Origin: Clostridiales bacterium
GTDB taxonomy: Bacteria > Actinomycetota > Coriobacteriia > Anaerosomatales > SLCP01
Length of the DNA stretch: 58,300 nucleotides
Direction of reading: 5' to 3'
Assembly: GCA_018333995.1 (NCBI GenBank)
Contig: JAGXSG010000009.1
Coordinates: forward strand, 1-58,300
How positions within the stretch are numbered: position 1 is the first letter of the stretch; every line of letters starts with the position of its first letter. The translations under genes and the position numbers were made by a program. Below are positions 21,930 through 29,711 of the stretch, piece by piece. The notes below the pieces were generated by a model that saw only the letters and a list, made by a program, of their open reading frames with translations, was not told the origin of the DNA and did no database searches.

Positions 21930-21974
21930 ACTGTTTCCTCTCTTAGAGTGTATTCAGTAACAGTAGTAGTAATA

Positions 21975-22151
21975 CATGTGGAAGATGTGGAAAGACCCTT
22001 CCTGGCCAGGTGGTGTGGCCTTTATCGCGGGGCACAAGATGTTGAAGATATGTTCGCCTTCCTCCACATTATCCAGAGGGTGTATCCCTTAGAGCGTAAT
22101 CCGGGATTCCCTACACCATTCGTCCCGGTCGGGCACACATCTTTATCCACA
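21975..22151. promoter_or_regulatory. DnaA-box cluster between dnaA and dnaN
   Basis: The 232-base gap holds one perfect consensus DnaA box, TTATCCACA at 22143-22151, one near match TTATCCAGA at 22069-22077, and a tandem ATGTGGAAG / ATGTGGAAAG near 21976-21990 (reverse complement like TTTCCACA). It also must contain the dnaN promoter. This is either the second half of a bipartite origin or a DnaA-controlled dnaN promoter. Confidence 0.6.
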
Positions 22152-22161
22152 AGAAGCGTCT

Positions 22162-23559
22162 CTAATTTCTCTGTCTGATCGTGTTTGTTAGCGTCTGAAT
22201 CTGATTGTAGACGTCGCGGTCTGCGTTCATCATCTTTTGAATTTTCGCCGTTGCGTGCATGACTGTCGTGTGGTCTCTCCCCCCGAATTCAGCTCCAATA
22301 CGTGGAAGAGAGAGATCCGTCATTTCCCGTGCTAAATACATCGCTATTTGGCGTGGATACACTATCGACTGCGATCTCTTATTTCCCACGAGCTCCGTTT
22401 GAGAGATCGAGTAAAACTTGCAGACCTCCCTTTGGATGGTCGAAATGGAGATAGGTCTGGCCGACCGCTCAGGAAAGATGTCCTTCAGGACACTGCGAGT
22501 AAGCTCAAGCGTCACGGTGCTGCGCGTTAGAGAGCTGAACGCAACAACTCTAATAAGCGCACCCTCAAGTTCTCTAATATTTGAGGACACGCGATCAGCG
22601 ATGAAAGAAATGACGTCATCAGGAACAACTAAGTTTTCCGTGCCGATCTTCCGTCGAAGTATAGCGATTCGCGTTTCCAAATCAGGCGGCTGGATGTCTG
22701 TGGTCAGCCCCATCTCAAAACGGCTTCTCAAGCGTTCTTCAAGTCGCTCGATATCTTTAGGTGGGCGATCGGACGACAACACTACCTGTTTTCCTGCTTG
22801 CTGAAGCGTGTTGAATGTATGAAAGAACTCTTCCTGGGTGCCTTCTTTTCCTCTAAGGAACTGAATATCGTCAACGAGCAGGACATCATTAGTCCGGTAC
22901 TGTCTCCGGAATCCCTCGATGCGCTTCTTGTCGCGATCTCCAATCGAGTTAATAAAGTCATTAGTGAACTGTTCGGTGGAGACGTACTTTACTTTCATGT
23001 GAGGGAAAGCAAGCTGCACATATCGTCCGATTGCTTGGAGTAAATGGGTCTTGCCTAATCCGACTCCCCCGTAGACAAAGAGAGGGTTATACGCCCTTCC
23101 TGGGGCCTCGGCAACCGCTAGCGCCGCAGCATGAGCAAACTGATTCGACGGACCCATAACGTAGGAATCGAAGGTGTACTTAGGATTGAACCCGCCTTCC
23201 CGAGTGACGGCGTTTGCGGGAGCTTCCTCGTCTCTTGATCTCCTCGGCGAAGACGGTATCACCGAGGGAGCTGGTGTCCGGGACTCCTCGGCAGTGGATG
23301 GAGATCCTTCGGGCACTGTGAAACGAACGGCCACGGGGCGTTCGCAGACCTGTAGTAGAGCCGAGGTCAACAAACCAGAGTAGCGGGACTCAAGCCACTC
23401 CCTCGCAAATTCGTTTTGCACAGAGACTACGAGCCCGTCATCGTCCAATTCGAGGGCGGACGTGTGTTCGAACCACGTCTTAAAAGTCGGCGTGTTTAGT
23501 TCTGATCGGACGACAGACAGAACATCATTCCAAACACCCTGCGCATTTGCGTGGTTCAT
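22162..23559 (-). CDS. dnaA: Chromosomal replication initiator protein DnaA
   Basis: 465 aa from the ATG at 23559, chosen because GGAGAG lies 5 bases before it and the product starts [17 protein letters not shown], like other DnaA domain I ends; an in-frame TTG at 23574 is less likely. Domain III has Walker [13 protein letters not shown] near residue 165 and Walker [11 protein letters not shown]; domain IV has the DNA-binding signature [11 protein letters not shown] near 432. DnaA-ATP opens oriC and also regulates its own promoter. The start lies 19 bases after the stop of the GHKL-ATPase gene, so the two are probably co-transcribed. Confidence 0.97.
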   Translation of the reverse strand: MNHANAQGVWNDVLSVVRSELNTPTFKTWFEHTSALELDDDGLVVSVQNEFAREWLESRYSGLLTSALLQVCERPVAVRFTVPEGSPSTAEESRTPAPSVIPSSPRRSRDEEAPANAVTREGGFNPKYTFDSYVMGPSNQFAHAAALAVAEAPGRAYNPLFVYGGVGLGKTHLLQAIGRYVQLAFPHMKVKYVSTEQFTNDFINSIGDRDKKRIEGFRRQYRTNDVLLVDDIQFLRGKEGTQEEFFHTFNTLQQAGKQVVLSSDRPPKDIERLEERLRSRFEMGLTTDIQPPDLETRIAILRRKIGTENLVVPDDVISFIADRVSSNIRELEGALIRVVAFSSLTRSTVTLELTRSVLKDIFPERSARPISISTIQREVCKFYSISQTELVGNKRSQSIVYPRQIAMYLAREMTDLSLPRIGAEFGGRDHTTVMHATAKIQKMMNADRDVYNQIQTLTNTIRQRN

Positions 23560-23578
23560 ATAGACTCTCCGCAACTCT

Positions 23579-24427
23579 TCATCGGGTTAGTAGGCTGTCT
23601 AGGTATTGAGAGCCGCGCTCGGTTAACACGCGCTTACCGCTCTCATCGGCTCGTATCAAACCGGACTCCTCCAGAAAGGCGAGATCACGGTAGGCCGTCG
23701 AGAGGGCAACACGTAGTTCTCGCGAAACGATCGTTGGCCCTGCTTCGCCTAGCTCCAACACAAGCGAAAGCACCTGCTTCTGTCTTGTTGAGAGGGCGGG
23801 AAGATCAACTGGGTAGTGGGGCGCGGTGTCGTGCGCTGAGTCGGGAATGGAGTCGGCTTGATGTGATGCTTGGGCGAAAGATATCGTTACTACAGTGCCG
23901 TCTCGCAGGTTGTCTTCGATCAAGAGAAACCCCCCAGACAAACCGAGCCACTCCTGAACGATGGGAAGGCCCGATCCTACACCGCGAATGATCCTCTTCA
24001 TCTCACCTGTGGCGGTTGTGAACCCAGGTAGAATGGCGCGCTTCTTGTCGGGAAGCCCAGGGCCCTGGTCAGCGAAGCGGATGGTGGAGCCCCCATCAAG
24101 GATAGATACGACTGGTTCGGCAAAGTTTGCGTGAACGAAGTTTTCTACTAGCTCCCTTATCACGGTGTAGGGAAGACGGCCCCCCGCCTCTTGTGCAAGC
24201 GAGTACACCCGCGAGGAAAGGGAGTCGATAAGCTCCCGAGCTTCGGATTCTTCTACATCCTCAGTTCGTGGGGCGGCCACGGGAGAGTCGTAGACGGCCA
24301 CTCGTGCGCAGAGTCGAGTGTGAGCGGGGTAAGCCGACACGGTGTGGGCCCTCGGGCCGATAGCTTCTAAGGTCGCGGCCCGGGTGCCCGCTTCATCTGT
24401 GGCGGCATCAGAGAAAAATGTCTTCAT
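23579..24427 (-). CDS. GHKL-ATPase / winged-helix protein upstream of dnaA
   Basis: 282 aa. Residues about 85-185 form a histidine-kinase-like ATPase: N box RELVENFVHANF (91-102), G1 DQGPGLPD (120-127), G2 GVGSGLPIV (149-157), and GTVVTISF near the end. There is no HisKA dimerisation helix or phospho-acceptor His, no sensor and no membrane segment. Residues about 212-280 are a winged helix (LSTRQKQVLSLVLELGEAG, then a recognition helix near VSRELRVALSTAYRDLAFLE, then a wing). It could be an anti-sigma-like kinase or an ATP-dependent DNA-binding regulator. The only gene between oriC and dnaA, 19 bases from dnaA. Not assigned to a named gene; function unknown. Confidence 0.75.
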   Translation of the reverse strand: MKTFFSDAATDEAGTRAATLEAIGPRAHTVSAYPAHTRLCARVAVYDSPVAAPRTEDVEESEARELIDSLSSRVYSLAQEAGGRLPYTVIRELVENFVHANFAEPVVSILDGGSTIRFADQGPGLPDKKRAILPGFTTATGEMKRIIRGVGSGLPIVQEWLGLSGGFLLIEDNLRDGTVVTISFAQASHQADSIPDSAHDTAPHYPVDLPALSTRQKQVLSLVLELGEAGPTIVSRELRVALSTAYRDLAFLEESGLIRADESGKRVLTERGSQYLDSLLTR

Positions 24428-24466
24428 TACGCCCCTCTTTCGACGGAGTGCTGACTGGGCACACCG

Positions 24467-24978
24467 TTATCAACAACCCCCACCTAAACGCCCATCTCAA
24501 CAAACACCTGCTATAGACCGTATCCGTGCTCGTTCTCGGAGTGCCTATCACTTTAAACAAGGCCCCAGCGTGCGGTTTCCTCGATGATCCACACAACTTT
24601 CCACATCTGTGGAAAAAACACTCTGCACCTAGGTACGAGAACCCTCTAGTTTCCAGCGTAGGGGCCACGAAAGGGTTTCTCTCCTTTCCCGGCTGTTGAA
24701 AAGTGGCCGGACGAGCGGAGCGGTGCTGTGGATACCCATAGCGAACGGATTCCGGCAAGCAGCAGAACTCTTGCCCGAGAAGAATTCCGGAATGAGCACC
24801 GCGGTAGGTAATCAGAAAAATACCGTACTATCAGGTGTTTTCAAGGAGCTCTTTCACGAAAGCACTCTCGTGCGAGCGGGCTTGAGTCTATCAAGGCGAA
24901 CAGCGTCCCACAACGGACAGACGGAGGATATCCACAGGTTCAACAATCGCCCCGCCTGGGTTTTCCACACTTTCCACA
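24467..24978. other. Putative replication origin (oriC) with DnaA-box variants
   Basis: The 708-base gap between the ATPase gene and rpmH holds at least eight sites one or two bases off TTATNCACA: 24467-24475 (TTATCAACA), 24585-24593 (TGATCCACA), 24597-24605 (CTTTCCACA), 24608-24616 (reverse of TTTTCCACA), 24727-24735 (reverse of GTATCCACA), 24928-24936 (ATATCCACA), 24961-24969 (TTTTCCACA) and 24970-24978 (CTTTCCACA). The pair at 24597-24616 is a near-perfect inverted repeat, and the last two are in tandem. Flanking genes diverge from it and are the canonical oriC neighbours. No perfect box occurs here; the unwinding element was not located. No protein gene is seen in the gap. Confidence 0.8.
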
Positions 24979-25062
24979 GATTTCACTTCAATTTGGCGCT
25001 CAGCGGAGCTCCCCGCCTTTCGGTCCTGGCATGAGCGGATAGTCTCGCATGTAGCGGACGGT

Positions 25063-25092
25063 TTGACACTCTTGAAACGGCACAGATATAAT
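25063..25092 (+). promoter_or_regulatory. Strong sigma70-type promoter of rpmH
   Basis: Consensus TTGACA (25063-25068) and TATAAT (25087-25092) with an 18-base spacer, 44 bases before the rpmH start. Confidence 0.85.
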
Positions 25093-25103
25093 TGCCGGGC
25101 TTT

Positions 25104-25119
25104 GCCCCGTTTCGGGGCG
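25104..25119 (+). promoter_or_regulatory. Leader hairpin of rpmH
   Basis: GCCCCG TTT CGGGGC forms a compact 6-bp GC stem, ending 8 bases before the ribosome site GGAGG (25127-25131). It would be the first structure in the transcript and may stabilise the mRNA or affect L34 translation. Confidence 0.4.
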
Positions 25120-25135
25120 TGGAATCGGAGGAATC

Positions 25136-25270
25136 GTGAAGAGGACGTACCAACCAAACAACCGCAAGCGAAGTAAGACCCATGGTTTCAGGGCGCGTAT
25201 GTCCACACGGGCCGGGCGCAGGATTCTCGCCAACCGCCGCCGCAAGGGCCGGGAGCTTCTCTCGGCCTAA
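25136..25270 (+). CDS. rpmH: Ribosomal protein L34
   Basis: 44 aa, short and basic. Translation from the GTG gives [18 protein letters not shown] and ends [11 protein letters not shown], the conserved L34 pattern. L34 belongs to the large ribosomal subunit. GGAGG sits 4 bases before the GTG. First gene of the rpmH-rnpA-yidD-yidC-jag operon. Confidence 0.97.
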   Translation: MKRTYQPNNRKRSKTHGFRARMSTRAGRRILANRRRKGRELLSA

Positions 25271-25300
25271 GCAGGCTACCCGACCACCGGAGCGTGACCG

Positions 25301-25630
25301 GTGCACACGATTCGCTCGAGGCGGGAGATGGAAGCCATCTTCACCGTAGGCCACCGGGTAGGCAGTCCGCTCGCCGTTGCCCTTATACTCAAGACCCCCA
25401 CAGAACGCGGCCAGCCCGGCCGCGTTGCGTTTGTGGCGGGCAAGCGCGTGGGCGGTGCCGTTGTCCGGAACCGCTCTAAGCGTGTGTTAAGAGAGGCCGC
25501 TCGCAGGATGGGGGCACCTTGGCAGGGAGCCGACGTTGTGCTGATCGCTCGGCGTGGTACGGCTGACGCCCCTCCGGCTGCGATCGACAACGCAGTCGAG
25601 TCCCTGTTGCGGCGGGGAGGTGTTCGGTGA
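25301..25630 (+). CDS. rnpA: Ribonuclease P protein component
   Basis: 109 aa. The family signature is KRVGGAVVRNRSKRVLRE (the RNR motif) near residues 48-65, after a basic strand; VVLIARRGTAD follows. It is the protein cofactor of RNase P, which matures the 5' end of tRNA. GTG start with GGAG 8 bases upstream. Its stop codon is directly followed by the yidD ATG. Confidence 0.96.
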   Translation: MHTIRSRREMEAIFTVGHRVGSPLAVALILKTPTERGQPGRVAFVAGKRVGGAVVRNRSKRVLREAARRMGAPWQGADVVLIARRGTADAPPAAIDNAVESLLRRGGVR

Positions 25631-25852
25631 ATGGAAACACTTCCCAGGAGAGCCGCAGTGGCCCTCGTGAGGGTGTATCAGGCGGTGGTATCCCCGCTCT
25701 TTCCACAGTCGTGCCGCTTTCACCCAACCTGTTCGTCGTATGCGATAACATCTCTTGAGCGGTATGGTGTGTTGAAGGGTGCCTGGTTGGCGATCCGCAG
25801 GATTACCCGATGCCACCCGTGGAATCCCGGAGGACACGATCCCGTGCCCTAA
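25631..25852 (+). CDS. yidD: Membrane protein insertion efficiency factor YidD
   Basis: 73 aa. It has the family core [20 protein letters not shown] followed by [37 protein letters not shown] (described in parts), with the three conserved cysteines. A small, membrane-associated helper of YidC. Its ATG immediately follows the rnpA stop. Confidence 0.95.
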   Translation: METLPRRAAVALVRVYQAVVSPLFPQSCRFHPTCSSYAITSLERYGVLKGAWLAIRRITRCHPWNPGGHDPVP

Positions 25853-25873
25853 GATCTGCAGTTGACGGCGAAT

Positions 25874-25892
25874 GGAGGGCCGAAAGCCCTCC
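25874..25892 (+). promoter_or_regulatory. Intercistronic hairpin between yidD and yidC
   Basis: GGAGGGC and GCCCTCC form a 7-bp stem around CGAAA, just before the AAGGAGGT ribosome site of yidC. With no T-run it is more likely an mRNA processing or translation-control element than a terminator. Confidence 0.35.
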
Positions 25893-25915
25893 TTGAACAA
25901 GGAGGTACTCCACCC

Positions 25916-26629
25916 GTGTGGCAGGCGATCAAAGAGTCAATCTTCGCGGGGCTGCAGTACCTGCACGATGTGACGGGCGACTACGGAGTGGCTATCGTGC
26001 TGCTGACGGTAGTCGTACGTTTACTGATGGTCCCCCTCACCGTGAAGCAGACGCGCTCGATGTACGAGCTCCAGAGGATACAGCCCAAGATCAAGGAGTT
26101 ACAGAAGAAGTACAAGAACGACAAAGAGAAGCTCCAGGAAGAGACGCTCAAGTTCTACCAAGAGAATAAGATCAACCCGTTTGGCGGCTGTCTCCCCCTC
26201 CTATTGCAGATGCCAGTATTTCTTGCGCTCTACCAGGTTTTGGGGGGAACGCCTGACAATCCTGGACTTTTCCTCAAGTACGTTGCGGACTTGCCCGAGG
26301 CCCAACAAGCAGCGGTTACCAGATTCTGGATATTCCTGCCAGATCTGACCGCCACTCCCGCTGCGGTTTGGGCGGAAGCAGGACTTTTCGCCACACTCCC
26401 CTACATCGTGATAGTTGGACTGTTTGGGCTCAGCATCTGGGTTCCGACCATGCTGATGCCAGGCGAGAACCAACAAAAGCAGATCATCGGCATTATGGCT
26501 GTAATGATGCTCTACATCGGATGGATCAGTCCCGCCGGCGTACTCGTGTACTGGGTAACGTCAAGCTTGATCGGGATCGCCCAGCAGCAGCTGCAGATGA
26601 AGTTCCTCACTCAGAGAGAGGCAGCGTGA
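25916..26629 (+). CDS. yidC: Membrane protein insertase YidC
   Basis: 237 aa from the GTG at 25916, picked because a perfect AAGGAGGT (25899-25906) precedes it by 9 bases and the product then begins VWQAIKESIFAGLQYLHD, as in short Gram-positive YidC proteins. Five membrane segments are seen: about residues 4-42 (with the conserved Arg in LTVVVRLLMVP), 92-112, 156-175 and two near the end (IIGIMAVMMLYIGWISPAGV). It inserts small membrane proteins alone or with SecYEG. No large periplasmic domain and no lipobox, so it is not the E. coli type. Its stop overlaps the jag start (GTGA). Confidence 0.94.
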   Translation: MWQAIKESIFAGLQYLHDVTGDYGVAIVLLTVVVRLLMVPLTVKQTRSMYELQRIQPKIKELQKKYKNDKEKLQEETLKFYQENKINPFGGCLPLLLQMPVFLALYQVLGGTPDNPGLFLKYVADLPEAQQAAVTRFWIFLPDLTATPAAVWAEAGLFATLPYIVIVGLFGLSIWVPTMLMPGENQQKQIIGIMAVMMLYIGWISPAGVLVYWVTSSLIGIAQQQLQMKFLTQREAA

Positions 26630-27420
26630 TAGCGATGTTGCGTGAGTGTGTTGCCGAAGGGCCCACGTTCGAGGACGCTGTTGATGCGGCCCTCGAGATG
26701 CTTGGAGTCCAGCAAGACGCCGTCGAATATGAAGTGATCGAGGAGCCGTCGCGAAAGTTCCTTGGGATAGGAGCAGGTCGTGGCGTCAAGGTACGGGCCT
26801 GGCTCAAGGACGATTTTGTTCGCGAAATCGAATCCGCACGTATTGATGACGGTGCCACTTTCGAGGCGGGCGACGCGGCGCAACCAGCAACGGGAGAACG
26901 TATCACGAGCGACGCGCGACGCGCCCCCTCACAGGTTCCCGATGACTTGAGCGAAGAGGACCTTGACCGCGTTGCCGACACGGCGACAGACGCACTTGAG
27001 ACCGTGTTGTCTTCCTTCGGAATCGAAGCCGCTATCGAGGAGTATGAGGGAGACGAAGGCGAGATCATACTCGACGTGGTTGGCTCGGATCTTGCGATTC
27101 TTATCGGACGGCATGGGCACACGCTCGACAGCGTCCAAGTCCTGATCTCGGCGATCACCCACAAGAAGCTCGGGTTTAGATACCCGGTACTAGTCGATGT
27201 CGAGGGGTATCGCAACAGGCGGAAGGGTAAGCTGGAGGAGATCAGCCTGAGAGCCGCCGCGAAGGCAACGAGGCAAGGGTTTCCTGTCAAGCTGAGGCCG
27301 ATGACCGCTATGGAGAGAAGAATCGTCCACATGACTCTCCGAGACGACGCGAAGATTCGGACCTCGAGCGAGGGAGAAGATCCATTTCGCGCCGTGGTGA
27401 TACATCCCAACAAGCGCTAA
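26626..27420 (+). CDS. jag: Jag/KhpB-family RNA-binding protein
   Basis: 264 aa from the GTG at 26626, which overlaps the yidC stop and follows GAGAGG; ATG 26635 is an alternative. Jag_N domain (residues about 5-55, SRKFLGIGAGRG), an acidic linker, a type II KH domain (ILIGRHGHTLDSVQVLISAI near 168-187) and an R3H domain at the C-terminus. Jag/KhpB proteins bind RNA and affect cell elongation and division. Last gene before the terminator at 27468. Confidence 0.92.
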   Translation: MIAMLRECVAEGPTFEDAVDAALEMLGVQQDAVEYEVIEEPSRKFLGIGAGRGVKVRAWLKDDFVREIESARIDDGATFEAGDAAQPATGERITSDARRAPSQVPDDLSEEDLDRVADTATDALETVLSSFGIEAAIEEYEGDEGEIILDVVGSDLAILIGRHGHTLDSVQVLISAITHKKLGFRYPVLVDVEGYRNRRKGKLEEISLRAAAKATRQGFPVKLRPMTAMERRIVHMTLRDDAKIRTSSEGEDPFRAVVIHPNKR

Positions 27421-27467
27421 CACCACTTCCCAACAAACACCAGCACCATAGCGATTCAGACACTGTG

Positions 27468-27494
27468 ACGACGCGCCGACCGGCGCGTCGTTTA
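27468..27494 (+). terminator. Intrinsic terminator of the rpmH-jag operon
   Basis: ACGACGCGCC and GGCGCGTCGT form a perfect 10-bp stem around GACC, followed by TTACGTTATT, about 50 bases after the jag stop. Confidence 0.75.
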
Positions 27495-28028
27495 CGTTAT
27501 TGCGGGATGACAGTGCGGCGAAGCACGATGTGGCTGATGCAGTTTATAGGGCCGCGTTGAAAGAACAAACGGACGGTGTTGGGGGATTGGCTGGAAGCGC
27601 ACCAGGTCTCGATCATCCGTAGGCTCGATGAGCGGCACAATTCGAGGGGCGGTCGAGCGGGTTGGCAGCAGATGGTCATAATGAATCGTGTGACCGAGGC
27701 GGCGGCTCTATTAGTTTTGTGGCCGAGAGTACAGCGGAAAGCCCACGAAATCTGAAGTGTGACGGCGAGGGGCGCACACGGCCCGGAACCCCCACGCTTG
27801 TGCCAAAGCTCCACCAATCGGGGAGTTTCGGCGCGCATCGGCGACGCCGCTTCGTTCTTATGGCTAGGTGAACGACCAGGGCGTGGACGTTTCACCAGCC
27901 CCAACATAAGCGTTGCATCTACACGATTGAGTCAGATCGCTAGGCAGTGGTCGGGATTATCGGGATCTTTGGTTGAAGGTGTCGCCGGTTGTGCTGCCCA
28001 ACAGGATAGACCGCTGATTGCCGGGGGA
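27495..28028. other. Gap of 534 bases without a recognised gene
   Basis: Short open frames exist on both strands, but none has a ribosome site with a plausible product, and their composition looks random. No tRNA or structured RNA is evident. It must hold the promoter of the rsmG-parA-parB operon and may be a remnant of a lost gene. Confidence 0.4.
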
Positions 28029-28044
28029 TGTTTCACGTGAAACA
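28029..28044. promoter_or_regulatory. parS site 1
   Basis: TGTTTCACGTGAAACA, a perfect 16-base palindrome matching the bacterial parS consensus to which ParB binds and from which it spreads. Confidence 0.93.
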
Positions 28045-28064
28045 ATGGGCGTGAGGAACGCAGT

Positions 28065-28080
28065 AGTTTCACGTGAAACA
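28065..28080. promoter_or_regulatory. parS site 2
   Basis: AGTTTCACGTGAAACA, one base off consensus (A for T at position 1), 36 bases from site 1 and only 10 bases before rsmG. Bound ParB here would sit over the rsmG leader. Confidence 0.88.
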
Positions 28081-28090
28081 TAGGTGAGAG

Positions 28091-28804
28091 ATGAACATGA
28101 GAGATGCAATAATCGCCGCCTGTGGTCGACTTACGGTGTCAATATCCGATAAACAGGCGTATTTGCTCTCGAAGCATCTGGAAATGGTTCTAGACGGCAA
28201 TCGCAAGTTCAACCTTACAGCAATCACCGATGTCGCTGATGCGATTGTTCTGCACGTGGTTGATTCCCTGATGGTGCTTCCCGAGATATCGAGTGCTCCA
28301 GAAGGGCCCATTGCGGACATAGGAACTGGGCCGGGGTTTCCAGGGATTCCGCTTGCGGTCATGACTGGCCGACGAGTTGACCTAGTTGAGTCAATTGGCA
28401 AAAAAGCACGGTTCCTTGAAACCGTGGTCGACACACTTGAACTGTGTGACACCGTCAAGGTGATCAACGAGCGCGCCGAACAACTTGCCAGCCACACACG
28501 TGGCGCATACGGAGCGGTCACGGCCCGAGCAGTCACATCGCTTCCCGCACTGGTCGAGCTCTCTGCGCCCTTGCTAAGACTCGAGGGAATCCTTGTCTCT
28601 CTGAAAGGACGGGTTGGAGCGGATGAACTAGATTCCGGCGCGAAGGCCGCGGCGATGGTGGGTCTCACCTACTCCGGAATACGGAAATACACCCTCCTAG
28701 ATCACGATGCCGCTCGCAGTTGTGTGACATACACAAGAACAGGCAGCTCAAGCATCCAATTGCCAAGGAGGGCTGGTTTGGCACAGCGAAAGCCACTCGC
28801 GTGA
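28091..28804 (+). CDS. rsmG: 16S rRNA (guanine-N7)-methyltransferase RsmG (GidB)
   Basis: 237 aa. SAM-binding motif IADIGTGPGFPGIPLAV near residues 75-90; N-terminal FNLTAITD; ITERAEQ-like stretch INERAEQL; and GAVTARAVTSLPALVE. RsmG methylates G527 of 16S rRNA; loss gives low-level streptomycin resistance. Begins 10 bases after parS 2 and precedes parA by about 100 bases, the usual order near oriC. Confidence 0.95.
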   Translation: MNMRDAIIAACGRLTVSISDKQAYLLSKHLEMVLDGNRKFNLTAITDVADAIVLHVVDSLMVLPEISSAPEGPIADIGTGPGFPGIPLAVMTGRRVDLVESIGKKARFLETVVDTLELCDTVKVINERAEQLASHTRGAYGAVTARAVTSLPALVELSAPLLRLEGILVSLKGRVGADELDSGAKAAAMVGLTYSGIRKYTLLDHDAARSCVTYTRTGSSSIQLPRRAGLAQRKPLA

Positions 28805-28907
28805 TCCCAAGTGGACGGTTATTCGGGTTGAATGAGCGCTTCTCATGTTCGCAGCTAACACATATACTGCAAGTCATCGCTTTGCAGTGCGCGAGGGAGG
28901 GAATCAG

Positions 28908-29711
28908 GTGTCAGGCGGAACCGATACGGGCGCTACGGCCACCAAGCGCGCAAGAGTTTTTGCGATAGTCAATCAGAAGGGCGGTGTGGGCAAGAGTACT
29001 ACCGCCGTCAACCTTACCGCATGCCTGGGCGACGCCGGGAAGAAGGTTCTTCTTGTGGACCTGGATCCGCAGGGCAACGCAACGTCCGGCTATGGTCTCA
29101 ACAAGAACCAGCGGCAATCGTGCATTTATGACGCTCTTCTTGGCGGCGAACCCATGGAGGGGCTGATCGAACCCGTCGAAATCGAACGTGTGTTCGTTGT
29201 TCCGGCGACCATCCAGCTTGCAGGAGCCGAGATCGAACTTGTATCGGCGATGAGTCGTGAGGGGCGGCTCAAGAGCATCCTAGAGTCTGTTGTGTACGAC
29301 TTTGACTACATCATCATTGACTGCCCGCCGTCGCTGGGGCTGCTCACCATCAACGCCCTTACTGCGGCAAATGGTTTGATCGTCCCGATTCAGTGTGAGT
29401 ATTACGCCCTAGAGGGCCTTTCAAAGCTTCTTGATAGCGTACGGCTCGTGAAGGCACACCTGAATCCTGAACTTGAAGTCTTCGGCGTGGTGATGACCAT
29501 GTACGACGTGCGGACTCGTCTTTCACAACAGGTGGTGGACGAGGTCAGGGACTTCTTCGGGGAGAGGGTCTTCGAGTCCCTGATACCGCGGAGTGTTCGG
29601 CTGTCGGAGGCTCCAAGTTTCGGACAGCCAGTGACCCTTTACGACCCCACCGGCAAGGGGGCGGATTCCTATCGAGCACTGGCGAAGGAAGTGATCGATC
29701 GTGTCGACTAG
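28908..29711 (+). CDS. parA: Chromosome partitioning ATPase ParA (Soj)
   Basis: 267 aa from the GTG at 28908, preceded by GGGAGG with 7 bases spacing; an in-frame upstream ATG at 28845 has no ribosome site. Deviant Walker A KGGVGKST at residues 24-31, switch motif DLDPQGNATSG, and IIDCPPSLGLLTINAL. ParA binds DNA non-specifically as an ATP dimer and moves ParB-parS complexes. Overlaps parB by 11 bases. Confidence 0.96.
   Translation: MSGGTDTGATATKRARVFAIVNQKGGVGKSTTAVNLTACLGDAGKKVLLVDLDPQGNATSGYGLNKNQRQSCIYDALLGGEPMEGLIEPVEIERVFVVPATIQLAGAEIELVSAMSREGRLKSILESVVYDFDYIIIDCPPSLGLLTINALTAANGLIVPIQCEYYALEGLSKLLDSVRLVKAHLNPELEVFGVVMTMYDVRTRLSQQVVDEVRDFFGERVFESLIPRSVRLSEAPSFGQPVTLYDPTGKGADSYRALAKEVIDRVD

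Noticed and set aside
26368-26625. N-terminal extension of the jag frame inside yidC
   Set aside because: It lies within the conserved end of yidC in another frame; the GTG at 26626 has a ribosome site and starts the Jag_N domain.
27497-27907. Possible protein gene on the minus strand in the jag-rsmG gap
   Set aside because: No ribosome site, no hydrophobic or domain pattern, random-looking composition.
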